From contig UQFC01000075.1 in assembly GCA_900540335.1 (NCBI GenBank), forward strand, positions 1-13,417: a stretch of DNA of 13,417 nucleotides. The letters run 5' to 3'. Below the pieces are notes generated by a model. It had not been told where the DNA came from. It made no database searches and saw only the letters and a list, made by a program, of their open reading frames with translations. Made by a program: the position numbers and the translations under genes. The DNA comes from an uncultured Clostridium sp. (GTDB taxonomy: Bacteria; Bacillota; Clostridia; Lachnospirales; Lachnospiraceae). Positions 7,017 to 13,417 of the stretch are shown one piece after another (within the stretch, counting starts at the first letter, position 1; each line of letters begins with the position of its first letter).

Positions 7017-8111
7017 ATGAAAGCATTTCTTATTCTGGAAGACGGAACTGTTTTTACAGGAACCAGCATTGGTTCAGCCAGAGAGGCAGTCAGTGAAATT
7101 GTGTTTAATACATCGATGACCGGCTATCTGGAGGTATTGACGGATCCATCCTATGCAGGTCAGGCAGTTGTAATGACCTATCCCCTGATTGGCAACTATG
7201 GTATTTGTTATGATGATATGGAGTCCGCCCGGCCGTGGCCAGACGGTTTTATTGTACGTGAATTGTCCAGACTCCCCAGCAATTTTCGATGCAGGGACAC
7301 CATTCAGAATTTTCTTGAAAAAAACGATATTCCCGGTATCTGCGGAATCGATACAAGAGCCCTCACTAAAATTTTAAGAGAAAAAGGAACTATGAACGGC
7401 ATGATTACAACCAGAGAGTACGAGAATCTGGAAGAGCCTATCAGCCGTATCAAGGCATACTCTGTAAAAGGCGTTGTAAAGGCAGCTTCCTGTAAAGAGA
7501 AATATGTTCTGGAGCCGGCAGACAGAAAAGGGCAGCCCCCTGTTTGCCGGGTTGCGCTTCTGGATCTGGGGGCAAAGAAAAACATTGCCCGTTCTCTGGC
7601 TGAGCGGGGCTGTGAGGTAACGGTTTATCCCTGCGATACAACTGCAGAAGAGATTCTGGCATCCCGTCCCGACGGAATCATGCTTTCAAACGGACCGGGA
7701 GATCCCAAGGAAAATACAGAGATTATCCGGGAAATCCGGAAGCTGTATGAGTCGGATACACCGATTTTTGCTATCTGTCTTGGCCATCAGCTGATGGCGC
7801 TGGCAACAGGGGCAGACACCTTCAAGCTGAAATACGGACACAGGGGAGGAAACCATCCGGTTAAGGATCTGGAAACCGGACGGGTTTATATTTCTTCTCA
7901 GAACCACGGTTATGCAGTGGATCCGGAAAGCCTGGATCCGTCTGTGGCAGTTCCTGCGTTTGTCAATGTCAATGACGAAACGAATGAGGGACTGAAATAC
8001 ACCGGAAAAAATATTTTTACAGTTCAGTACCACCCGGAGGCATGCCCCGGACCGCTGGACTCCGGATACCTGTTTGACCGGTTTATGAAGATTATGGGAG
8101 GGAATGAATAA
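7017..8111 (+). CDS. carA: Carbamoyl-phosphate synthase, small (glutaminase) subunit
   Basis: CarA hydrolyses glutamine and channels ammonia to CarB for carbamoyl phosphate synthesis, feeding pyrimidine and arginine pathways. The 364 residues match the family. The N-terminal CPSase domain includes NTSMTGYLEVLTDPSYAGQ, GNYGI and GICGIDTRALTKILREKG. The class I glutamine amidotransferase domain holds SNGPGDP, the nucleophile C254 in ICLGHQL, and the H339/E341 dyad in QYHPE. All catalytic residues are present. The ATG at 7017 follows GGAAAGG by 9 nt. Its stop codon overlaps the carB start by one base (TAATG), which indicates translational coupling. Confidence 0.97.
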   Translation: MKAFLILEDGTVFTGTSIGSAREAVSEIVFNTSMTGYLEVLTDPSYAGQAVVMTYPLIGNYGICYDDMESARPWPDGFIVRELSRLPSNFRCRDTIQNFLEKNDIPGICGIDTRALTKILREKGTMNGMITTREYENLEEPISRIKAYSVKGVVKAASCKEKYVLEPADRKGQPPVCRVALLDLGAKKNIARSLAERGCEVTVYPCDTTAEEILASRPDGIMLSNGPGDPKENTEIIREIRKLYESDTPIFAICLGHQLMALATGADTFKLKYGHRGGNHPVKDLETGRVYISSQNHGYAVDPESLDPSVAVPAFVNVNDETNEGLKYTGKNIFTVQYHPEACPGPLDSGYLFDRFMKIMGGNE

Positions 8112-11100
8112 TGCCGAAGAATCCTGATATTAAAAAAGTTCTGGTACTTGGGTCCGGCCCGATTATCATTGGACAGGCAGCGGAATTTGACTATGCAGGC
8201 ACGCAGGCCTGCCGCTCCTTAAAAGAGGAAGGCATTGAGGTTGTGCTTTTAAATTCCAATCCGGCAACTATTATGACGGACAAGGATATTGCAGATCGGG
8301 TATACATTGAGCCTTTGACTGTGGAAGTAGTAGAACAGCTGATTAAAAAGGAACGCCCGGACAGTATTCTTCCTACTCTGGGAGGTCAGGCCGGACTGAA
8401 TCTGGCTATGGAGCTGGAGGAAACAGGATTTTTGGAGGAAAATCAGGTACGCCTGATTGGAACCACGGCTCTGACCATTAAAAAGGCAGAGGATCGGGAA
8501 ATGTTCAAGGAGACCATGGAGAAAATCGGTGAGCCGGTTGCTCCCTCTGATATTGTGGAAAATGTAGAGGACGGTCTTCGGATTGCAGAAGAAATCGGCT
8601 ACCCGGTGGTTCTTCGTCCCGCTTATACTCTGGGCGGAAGCGGCGGCGGAATTGCCGAGGATCGGGAAACCTGCCGGGAAATTCTGGAAAACGGTCTTCG
8701 CCTTTCCCGTGTGGGCCAGGTTCTGGTAGAGCGCTGTATTGCAGGATGGAAGGAAATCGAGTATGAGGTTATGCGTGACAGCGCCGGAAACGTGATTACG
8801 GTATGTAATATGGAAAATATCGATCCTGTCGGCGTTCATACCGGTGACAGTATTGTTGTGGCTCCCTCTCAGACTCTGGGGGATAAGGAGTATCAGATGC
8901 TGCGAAGCTCTGCCTTAAATATTATTACAGAGCTGGGGATCACCGGCGGCTGTAATGTACAGTATGCCTTAAATCCCAACAGCTTTGAATACTGTGTCAT
9001 TGAAGTAAATCCCCGTGTCAGCCGTTCTTCTGCGCTGGCATCTAAGGCAACAGGATATCCCATTGCCAAGGTTGCTGCAAAGATTGCCCTGGGCTATACA
9101 CTGGATGAAATTAAAAATGCTGTTACGAAAAAGACCTATGCCAGCTTTGAGCCGATGCTGGACTACTGTGTAGTAAAAATGCCCCGTCTGCCCTTTGATA
9201 AATTTATCAGCGCAAAGCGGACTCTGGGTACCCAGATGAAGGCAACCGGAGAGGTTATGAGCATTTGTACCAATTTTGAAGGTGCTCTGATGAAGGCCAT
9301 CCGCTCTCTGGAGCAGCATGTGGACTGCCTGAGATCCTATGATTTCAGCCATCTGGACAATGAGGCTCTTTTGATGCAGCTGGGAAAAGTGGATGATCGG
9401 AGAATCTGGGTGATTGCAGAGGCACTGCGCCGGGGAATGGCTTACGAGATCATTCACAGTATTACGAAAATTGATTTCTGGTTTATTGATAAGCTGGCGA
9501 TTCTGGTAGAGATGGAGCAGGCCTTAGAGAAGGAAGAACTGACTCCGGAGCTGTTAAAGGAAGCAAAGCGGATGGAATTCCCGGACAATGTGATTGCACG
9601 TCTTACAGGAAAAACAGAAGCGGAAATCAAGGCGATGCGCCATGAAAATCAGATTCGGGCTGCCTACAAAATGGTAGATACCTGTGCGGCTGAATTTGCA
9701 GCAGAAACTCCTTATTATTATTCCTGCTTTGATGGAATCAGCGAGGTGGAACCGGATCCGTCAGAAAACAGAAAGAAAAAGGTTCTGGTTCTTGGTTCCG
9801 GTCCCATCCGTATCGGTCAGGGAATCGAATTTGACTTCTGTTCCGTACACAGTACCTGGGCATTCAAAAAAGAAGGCTATGAGACCATTATTATCAACAA
9901 TAACCCGGAAACGGTAAGTACAGATTTTGATATTGCAGATAAGCTGTATTTTGAACCTCTGACAGCAGAGGATGTGGAGAGCATTGTCGATATTGAAAAG
10001 CCGGACGGCGCTGTTGTGCAGTTTGGCGGTCAGACCGCTATTAAGCTGACAGAGGCCCTGATGAAAATGGGGGTTCCGATTCTGGGAACAGCAGCAGAGG
10101 ATGTTGATGCGGCTGAGGACAGAGAACTTTTCGATCAGATTCTGGAGCAGTGTCAGATTCCGAGACCGGCAGGCCAGACGGTATTTACAGCAGAGGAAGC
10201 CAAGAAGGCAGCCAATGAGCTGGGATATCCGGTTCTGGTACGTCCTTCCTATGTGCTGGGCGGACAGGGAATGCAGATTTGCATCAATGACCATGATATT
10301 GATGAATTTATCGGTATTATCAATATGATTGCCCAGGATCATCCGATTCTGGTGGATAAATATATTGTAGGAAAAGAAATTGAGGTAGATGCTGTCTGTG
10401 ACGGCCAGGATATTCTGATTCCGGGAATTATGGAGCATATTGAACGGACCGGAGTTCATTCCGGAGACAGTATCTCCGTATATCCGGCTTCCAGTATTAC
10501 TCCTGAGGTGGAGGCCAAGCTGGTGGATTACACAGAAAAGCTGGCGAGGGCTCTTCATGTAAAGGGAATGATCAATATTCAGTTTATTGTGGCAGGAGAA
10601 GATGTTTACATTATTGAAGTAAATCCCCGCTCTTCCAGAACCGTTCCCTATATCAGCAAGGTTACGGGAATTCCCATTGTGCCTCTGGCTACGCAGGTGA
10701 TCTGCGGACACAGTCTGCGGGAACTGGGATATACACCGGGACTGCAGAAGAAGGCAGATTATATTGCAATTAAAATGCCGGTATTTTCTTTCGAGAAAAT
10801 CCGCGGCGCAGATATCAGCCTGGGACCGGAGATGAAGTCCACAGGCGAGTGCCTGGGAATTGCGAAAACCTTTAACGAGGCCTTGTACAAGGCATTTGAA
10901 GGCGCGGGAATTAAGCTGCCCAGACATAAAAATATGATTATTACCGTGCGGGATTCGGAAAAAGAGGATGTGGTAGAAATTGCCCGCCGTTTCCAGAATG
11001 TAGGATACCGGATTTTTGCTACCCGCGGTACCTCACAGGTTCTGAATGATCATGGAGTCAAGGCCTTTTCTGTGCGTAAGCTGGAACAGGAATCTCCCAA

Positions 11101-11320
11101 TATTCTGGATTTGATCCTGGGACATGAGATTGACCTGATCATTGATATTCCTCATCAGGGAGCAGACAGAAGCAGGGACGGCTTTATTATCCGCCGCAAT
11201 GCCATTGAGACCGGAGTTCATGTGCTGACAAGTCTGGATACGGCTGCCGCTCTGGCAACCAGTCTGGAAAACAGAGCAAGAGAGCTGACTTTAGTGGATA
11301 TTGCAAAGGTAGTACGGTAA
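8111..11320 (+). CDS. carB: Carbamoyl-phosphate synthase, large subunit
   Basis: CarB uses ammonia from CarA, bicarbonate and two ATP to make carbamoyl phosphate. At 1069 residues it is full length. The internal duplication is plain: VLVLGSGPIIIGQAAEFDYA opens the first half, and VLVLGSGPIRIGQGIEFDF restarts near residue 556. Each half has an ATP-grasp core (RPAYTLGGSGGG and RPSYVLGGQGMQ; VIEVNPRVSRSSALASK and IIEVNPRSSRTVPYISK). An oligomerisation region lies between them. A C-terminal MGS-like regulatory domain starts near residue 940 (NMIITVRDSEKEDVV, ATRGTS). There the segment IIDIPHQGADRSRDG replaces the I-N-T-type stretch of E. coli CarB, so allosteric ligand use may differ. GGGAGG inside the carA 3' end serves as the ribosome binding site. 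Confidence 0.98.
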   Translation: MPKNPDIKKVLVLGSGPIIIGQAAEFDYAGTQACRSLKEEGIEVVLLNSNPATIMTDKDIADRVYIEPLTVEVVEQLIKKERPDSILPTLGGQAGLNLAMELEETGFLEENQVRLIGTTALTIKKAEDREMFKETMEKIGEPVAPSDIVENVEDGLRIAEEIGYPVVLRPAYTLGGSGGGIAEDRETCREILENGLRLSRVGQVLVERCIAGWKEIEYEVMRDSAGNVITVCNMENIDPVGVHTGDSIVVAPSQTLGDKEYQMLRSSALNIITELGITGGCNVQYALNPNSFEYCVIEVNPRVSRSSALASKATGYPIAKVAAKIALGYTLDEIKNAVTKKTYASFEPMLDYCVVKMPRLPFDKFISAKRTLGTQMKATGEVMSICTNFEGALMKAIRSLEQHVDCLRSYDFSHLDNEALLMQLGKVDDRRIWVIAEALRRGMAYEIIHSITKIDFWFIDKLAILVEMEQALEKEELTPELLKEAKRMEFPDNVIARLTGKTEAEIKAMRHENQIRAAYKMVDTCAAEFAAETPYYYSCFDGISEVEPDPSENRKKKVLVLGSGPIRIGQGIEFDFCSVHSTWAFKKEGYETIIINNNPETVSTDFDIADKLYFEPLTAEDVESIVDIEKPDGAVVQFGGQTAIKLTEALMKMGVPILGTAAEDVDAAEDRELFDQILEQCQIPRPAGQTVFTAEEAKKAANELGYPVLVRPSYVLGGQGMQICINDHDIDEFIGIINMIAQDHPILVDKYIVGKEIEVDAVCDGQDILIPGIMEHIERTGVHSGDSISVYPASSITPEVEAKLVDYTEKLARALHVKGMINIQFIVAGEDVYIIEVNPRSSRTVPYISKVTGIPIVPLATQVICGHSLRELGYTPGLQKKADYIAIKMPVFSFEKIRGADISLGPEMKSTGECLGIAKTFNEALYKAFEGAGIKLPRHKNMIITVRDSEKEDVVEIARRFQNVGYRIFATRGTSQVLNDHGVKAFSVRKLEQESPNILDLILGHEIDLIIDIPHQGADRSRDGFIIRRNAIETGVHVLTSLDTAAALATSLENRARELTLVDIAKVVR

Positions 11321-11378
11321 AAATTTAAGGTAAGGAAAAGAAAGACGAGGATATTGGACAATGGCAGGAGGAATGCAG

Positions 11379-12122
11379 ATGACATGGGATGACTGGAATC
11401 CGTATCTGGGGGTGGATTATCGCCTGACAGGGACGGTGGCCCTCATCTGCCTTCTGGGCGCTGTGATCCTGGAGATCAGGGCTTTTCGGAGACGGAAAGC
11501 CCTTTTTGTGTATTCATGCGCAGGAAGGAGAAATAATACTTATTCAGGAAGAAACGCGGGAAAACATTTGAGGAAAAATACGGTTGACGAACCGGGGAAA
11601 TTTTTGTGGAAAGGACTTCTCTGGTTTTATGTTTTTACTATATTATGTGCGACAGTTCTGGGAAGAAGCGGCGGTAAGGAGCCGGAATTTTCTCTGGAGC
11701 TTTTCTGGACGCTGAAGGCAGCTCTTGCTACGGGAAACTGGAGATACTGGTATTTTATTGTGGGGAATATTCTTCTGTTTGTGCCTCTGGGATTTCTGCT
11801 CTGGCAGACGGTTCCGGACAGACCCTGGAAAACGGTTCGGATTGTTATTTTGTGTTTTTTCCTTTCTGTGCTGGTAGAAACCATCCAGTATGTCACAGGA
11901 ACCGGATTCAGCGAGCTGGACGATTTTTTCCATAATACTCTGGGAGGCTGGCTGGGATGCGGAGCCGGAGCACTGTACCGGAGAATTTTTCATGGAAGGA
12001 AGCAGAGTGAGCAGAAGCGTAAAGCTTTAGGGCATAAACGAAACCTGAATGGAAAGAGAACATTCTGCTTGCACCGGCTGTATTCTTGTGCTAAACTGAA
12101 AAAAAGCATATCACATTTCTAA
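11379..12122 (+). CDS. VanZ-like membrane protein
   Basis: The VanZ-like family contains small polytopic membrane proteins; the founding member gives low-level teicoplanin resistance, but most members have no proven role. The start at 11379 is chosen over the in-frame ATG at 11361 because AGGAGG (11366-11371) sits exactly 7 nt before it, giving 247 residues. Predicted membrane segments lie near 16-34, 78-95, 124-143, 153-171 and 187-203. Family motifs are present: NILLFVPLGFLL, ETIQ (E167, Q170), and ELDDFFHNTLGGWLG. Residues 40-75 are hydrophilic and poorly family-like. The last residues (KSISHF and stop) are encoded by the left copy of the 55-bp repeat, so the tail may be insertion-altered. 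It starts 58 bp after carB with no separate promoter seen, and an intrinsic-terminator-like hairpin lies at its codons 34-43. Confidence 0.85.
   Translation: MTWDDWNPYLGVDYRLTGTVALICLLGAVILEIRAFRRRKALFVYSCAGRRNNTYSGRNAGKHLRKNTVDEPGKFLWKGLLWFYVFTILCATVLGRSGGKEPEFSLELFWTLKAALATGNWRYWYFIVGNILLFVPLGFLLWQTVPDRPWKTVRIVILCFFLSVLVETIQYVTGTGFSELDDFFHNTLGGWLGCGAGALYRRIFHGRKQSEQKRKALGHKRNLNGKRTFCLHRLYSCAKLKKSISHF
11479..11507 (+). terminator. Intrinsic-terminator-like hairpin inside the vanZ-like coding sequence
   Basis: GGGCTTTTCG (11479-11488), a GAGA tetraloop, and CGGAAAGCCC (11493-11502) form a 10-bp stem with a single G-U wobble, followed at once by TTTTT (11503-11507). GAGA belongs to the GNRA class of very stable loops. 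This is the classic intrinsic terminator layout, about 160 bp past the carB stop. It may end most carAB transcripts and limit vanZ-like expression. Confidence 0.7.
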
Positions 12123-12125
12123 TAT
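12096..12125 (+). promoter_or_regulatory. Possible weak promoter for the Rpn-type gene
   Basis: CTGAAA (12096-12101), an 18-bp spacer and TAATAT (12120-12125), four of six matches in each box. The -10 lies in the repeat; the -35 straddles its left edge. A transcript from here would carry a leader of about 165 nt containing the hairpin at 12206-12236. Confidence 0.35.
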
Positions 12126-12154
12126 TTCTATGGGCTGATGGCCCGTCCGGTTCT
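12100..12154 (+). repeat. 55-bp direct repeat, left copy
   Basis: Positions 12100-12154 are identical to 13363-13417. Immediately to the left the copies differ (A at 12099, G at 13362), so this is the true left boundary. The right boundary cannot be set because the other copy runs into the window end. It contains the stop of the vanZ-like gene (12120-12122), a -10-like TAATAT (12120-12125), and a short hairpin, ATGGGC-TGATG-GCCCGT (12129-12145, one G-T pair). Confidence 0.95.
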
Positions 12155-12205
12155 GTCTTGGAATCATTTTTGAAAGGTCTATGCTTACAATCACCAATTT
12201 ATGAA

Positions 12206-12236
12206 GCAGAAGACCGGAGATTCAAGGGTCTTCTGC
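12206..12236 (+). other. Perfect hairpin in the leader of the Rpn-type gene
   Basis: GCAGAAGACC (12206-12215) and GGTCTTCTGC (12227-12236) are perfect 10-base reverse complements around an 11-base loop. The stem ends 47 nt before the AGGAGG ribosome binding site and no T-run follows, so it is not a terminator. Rest of 12155-12295: no other gene seen. The open frame that extends upstream from 12296 begins at a TTG with no ribosome binding site. Confidence 0.6.
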
Positions 12237-12295
12237 AGCTGCAAATGCGGAAGGCGGAAAAACTGCTTTCTGCCATAACAGACAGGAGGCGAAAA

Positions 12296-13339
12296 ATGAG
12301 ACAGAAACAGTCAAAAGAAAACAGCCGGAAGTATCATCAAAAGAGCAATCCGGCAGTCAAACGGGAGGCGGAACGCCTGTCAACACCCACAAACACAATG
12401 GAAAAAAACGAGAAAGCCAGCCTGGAATCCCGGATAACTTCCGGTATGTCTATGCCGTATTCCGTTTCGGAAAAGGAATCGGATCGGGAACTGGAAGACC
12501 GTTTTGAGCGATACCGGGAGATTCTAAAGGATCTTACGCTGATGAGCGACAGTTTTATGCGGGCTGTGCTGAAAAATCCGAAATGTACAGAGGAGGTGCT
12601 GCGGATTATTCTGAATAAAGACCAGCTGAAGGTCGTTGATCAGAGATTGCAGGCAGATTATAAGAATCTGCAGGGCAGGTCGGCAATACTGGACTGTGTG
12701 GCTGTGGACAGCGATCACAACCTCTATAATGTGGAAATTCAGCAAAAAAGAGAAGGCGCATCTCCGAAGCGGGCCAGATATCACAGCGGATTACTGGATA
12801 TGAATTTTCTGGAGCCGGGGGAAGTGTATCAGAAGCTTCCAACCAGCTATGTCATATTTATTACAGAGACAGATGCGCTGGGGTATCATCTGCCGATTTA
12901 TCACATCAGCAGAAAAATCCGTGAAAACGGAAAGGATTTTCCAGACAGCGCTCACATCATTTATGTGGATTCAAAAAATCAGGAGGACACAGAGCTGGGC
13001 AGGCTGATGCATGATTTTCATTGCAAATCGCCGGAAGAGATGTATCATTCTGTGCTGCAGAAACAGGTGTTTCGATTAAAAAGGACAAGAGAAGGGGTGA
13101 ATTTTATGTGCAGAGAGATGGATAAGATTTATAGGGATGGAGAGAGAGTTGGAGAGAAGATCGGACAGGAACGCGGAGAAAAAATCGGAAAGAAGCAAGG
13201 TATAAGAAATGAACAGAGGAGAATCGTGAATTCTTTAAAACGAAAAGGAAAGACAATGGATGAAATTGCATATCTGACAGGGATTCATGAAACCGTGGTA
13301 AAGAAGCTGTTGGGGGAAGAACGGTATGCAATAAAGTAA
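12296..13339 (+). CDS. Rpn/PD-(D/E)XK nuclease family putative transposase
   Basis: The start at 12296 is set by AGGAGG at 12284-12289, 6 nt upstream, giving 347 residues; 46 further in-frame codons upstream lack a start signal. Residues 1-60 are basic and low-complexity. The nuclease core follows: D133 in AILDCVAVD, E147-x-Q149 in YNVEIQQK, and R159-A-R-Y162, which is the D...ExQ...RxxY pattern of the PDDEXK_2/Rpn group. Next come LPTSYVIFITETD and IIYVDSK strands. The C-terminal part has glycine/charged repeats (GERVGEKIGQERGEKIGKKQG) and an HTH-like end (MDEIAYLTGIHETVVKKLL), both common in this family. Members are often multicopy in Clostridia and are annotated as transposases; E. coli RpnA-type proteins promote RecA-independent recombination. 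The gene lies between two 55-bp direct repeats. No terminator follows before the window end. Confidence 0.88.
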   Translation: MRQKQSKENSRKYHQKSNPAVKREAERLSTPTNTMEKNEKASLESRITSGMSMPYSVSEKESDRELEDRFERYREILKDLTLMSDSFMRAVLKNPKCTEEVLRIILNKDQLKVVDQRLQADYKNLQGRSAILDCVAVDSDHNLYNVEIQQKREGASPKRARYHSGLLDMNFLEPGEVYQKLPTSYVIFITETDALGYHLPIYHISRKIRENGKDFPDSAHIIYVDSKNQEDTELGRLMHDFHCKSPEEMYHSVLQKQVFRLKRTREGVNFMCREMDKIYRDGERVGEKIGQERGEKIGKKQGIRNEQRRIVNSLKRKGKTMDEIAYLTGIHETVVKKLLGEERYAIK

Positions 13340-13359
13340 TATAGAAGAATAAGATCATT

Positions 13360-13388
13360 TTGAAAAAAGCATATCACATTTCTAATAT
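13360..13388 (+). promoter_or_regulatory. Candidate promoter pointing out of the window
   Basis: TTGAAA (13360-13365), a 17-bp spacer and TAATAT (13383-13388). In this copy of the repeat junction the -35 is better and the spacer one base shorter than in the left copy. It would transcribe a gene to the right of the window, which cannot be seen. Confidence 0.4.
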
Positions 13389-13417
13389 TTCTATGGGCTG
13401 ATGGCCCGTCCGGTTCT
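13363..13417 (+). repeat. 55-bp direct repeat, right copy (cut by window end)
   Basis: Exact copy of 12100-12154, beginning 23 bp after the Rpn-type stop codon and ending at the last base of the window. The period between copies is 1263 bp. The repeat may continue beyond the window. Confidence 0.95.

Noticed and set aside
9761..10927. A 388-codon open frame on the minus strand opposite carB
   Set aside because: It is fully antisense to a highly conserved gene, has no matching ribosome binding site or recognisable domain, and its Cys/His/Asn-rich composition is typical of a shadow frame. The other long antisense frames over hflX, nrdD, carA and carB were dropped for the same reason.
12158..12295. 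46-codon N-terminal extension of the Rpn-type protein
   Set aside because: It starts at a TTG with no ribosome binding site and crosses the leader hairpin, while AGGAGG is correctly spaced for the ATG at 12296.
1..13417. CRISPR array, rRNA or tRNA genes, or prophage modules
   Set aside because: No regularly spaced short repeats, cloverleaf sequence, rRNA-like stretch or phage structural gene was seen. The only direct repeat pair is the 55-bp one at the right edge.

Overview
The window looks like chromosomal DNA from an anaerobic, low-to-mid-GC Firmicute, most likely a gut Lachnospiraceae-type Clostridium. The clues are an oxygen-sensitive class III ribonucleotide reductase with a fused redoxin, a SpoIID-like/peptidoglycan-binding protein, AGGAGG-type ribosome binding sites, and a PD-(D/E)XK (Rpn-type) putative transposase. 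The genus is inferred from protein style only; no marker gene was compared.

Layout. Positions 2-655 (+) hold the 3' part of a membrane-anchored TPR protein whose start lies left of the window, followed 18 bp later by hflX (674-1927, +). A 172-bp gap carries a 54-bp near-perfect inverted repeat that reads as two NrdR boxes over a strong extended -10 promoter, then nrdD (2100-4487, +). A bidirectional terminator (4531-4572) separates nrdD from two minus-strand genes: a SIMPL-domain lipoprotein (4587-5372) and a SpoIID-like protein with a C-terminal peptidoglycan-binding domain (5534-6823). A divergent intergenic region with an 11-bp-arm inverted repeat and a near-consensus promoter starts the carA-carB operon (7017-8111 and 8111-11320, +). 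A VanZ-like membrane protein (11379-12122, +) follows, with an intrinsic-terminator-like hairpin inside its early coding sequence. The window closes with an Rpn-family nuclease/transposase gene (12296-13339, +) between two exact 55-bp direct repeats; the second copy ends exactly at the last base of the window.

How it fits together. nrdD makes dNTPs without oxygen, probably under NrdR control, and its own C-terminal redoxin domain probably supplies electrons. carAB makes carbamoyl phosphate for pyrimidine and arginine synthesis. The TPR/HflX pair is an ordinary ribosome-GTPase neighbourhood. The core of the window is housekeeping. The less ordinary part is the right edge: a repeat-bounded Rpn unit that overlaps the 3' end of the vanZ-like gene and probably continues, possibly as a tandem array, beyond an assembly break. 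No CRISPR array, rRNA or tRNA was seen, and no gene-free stretch exceeds 300 bp.
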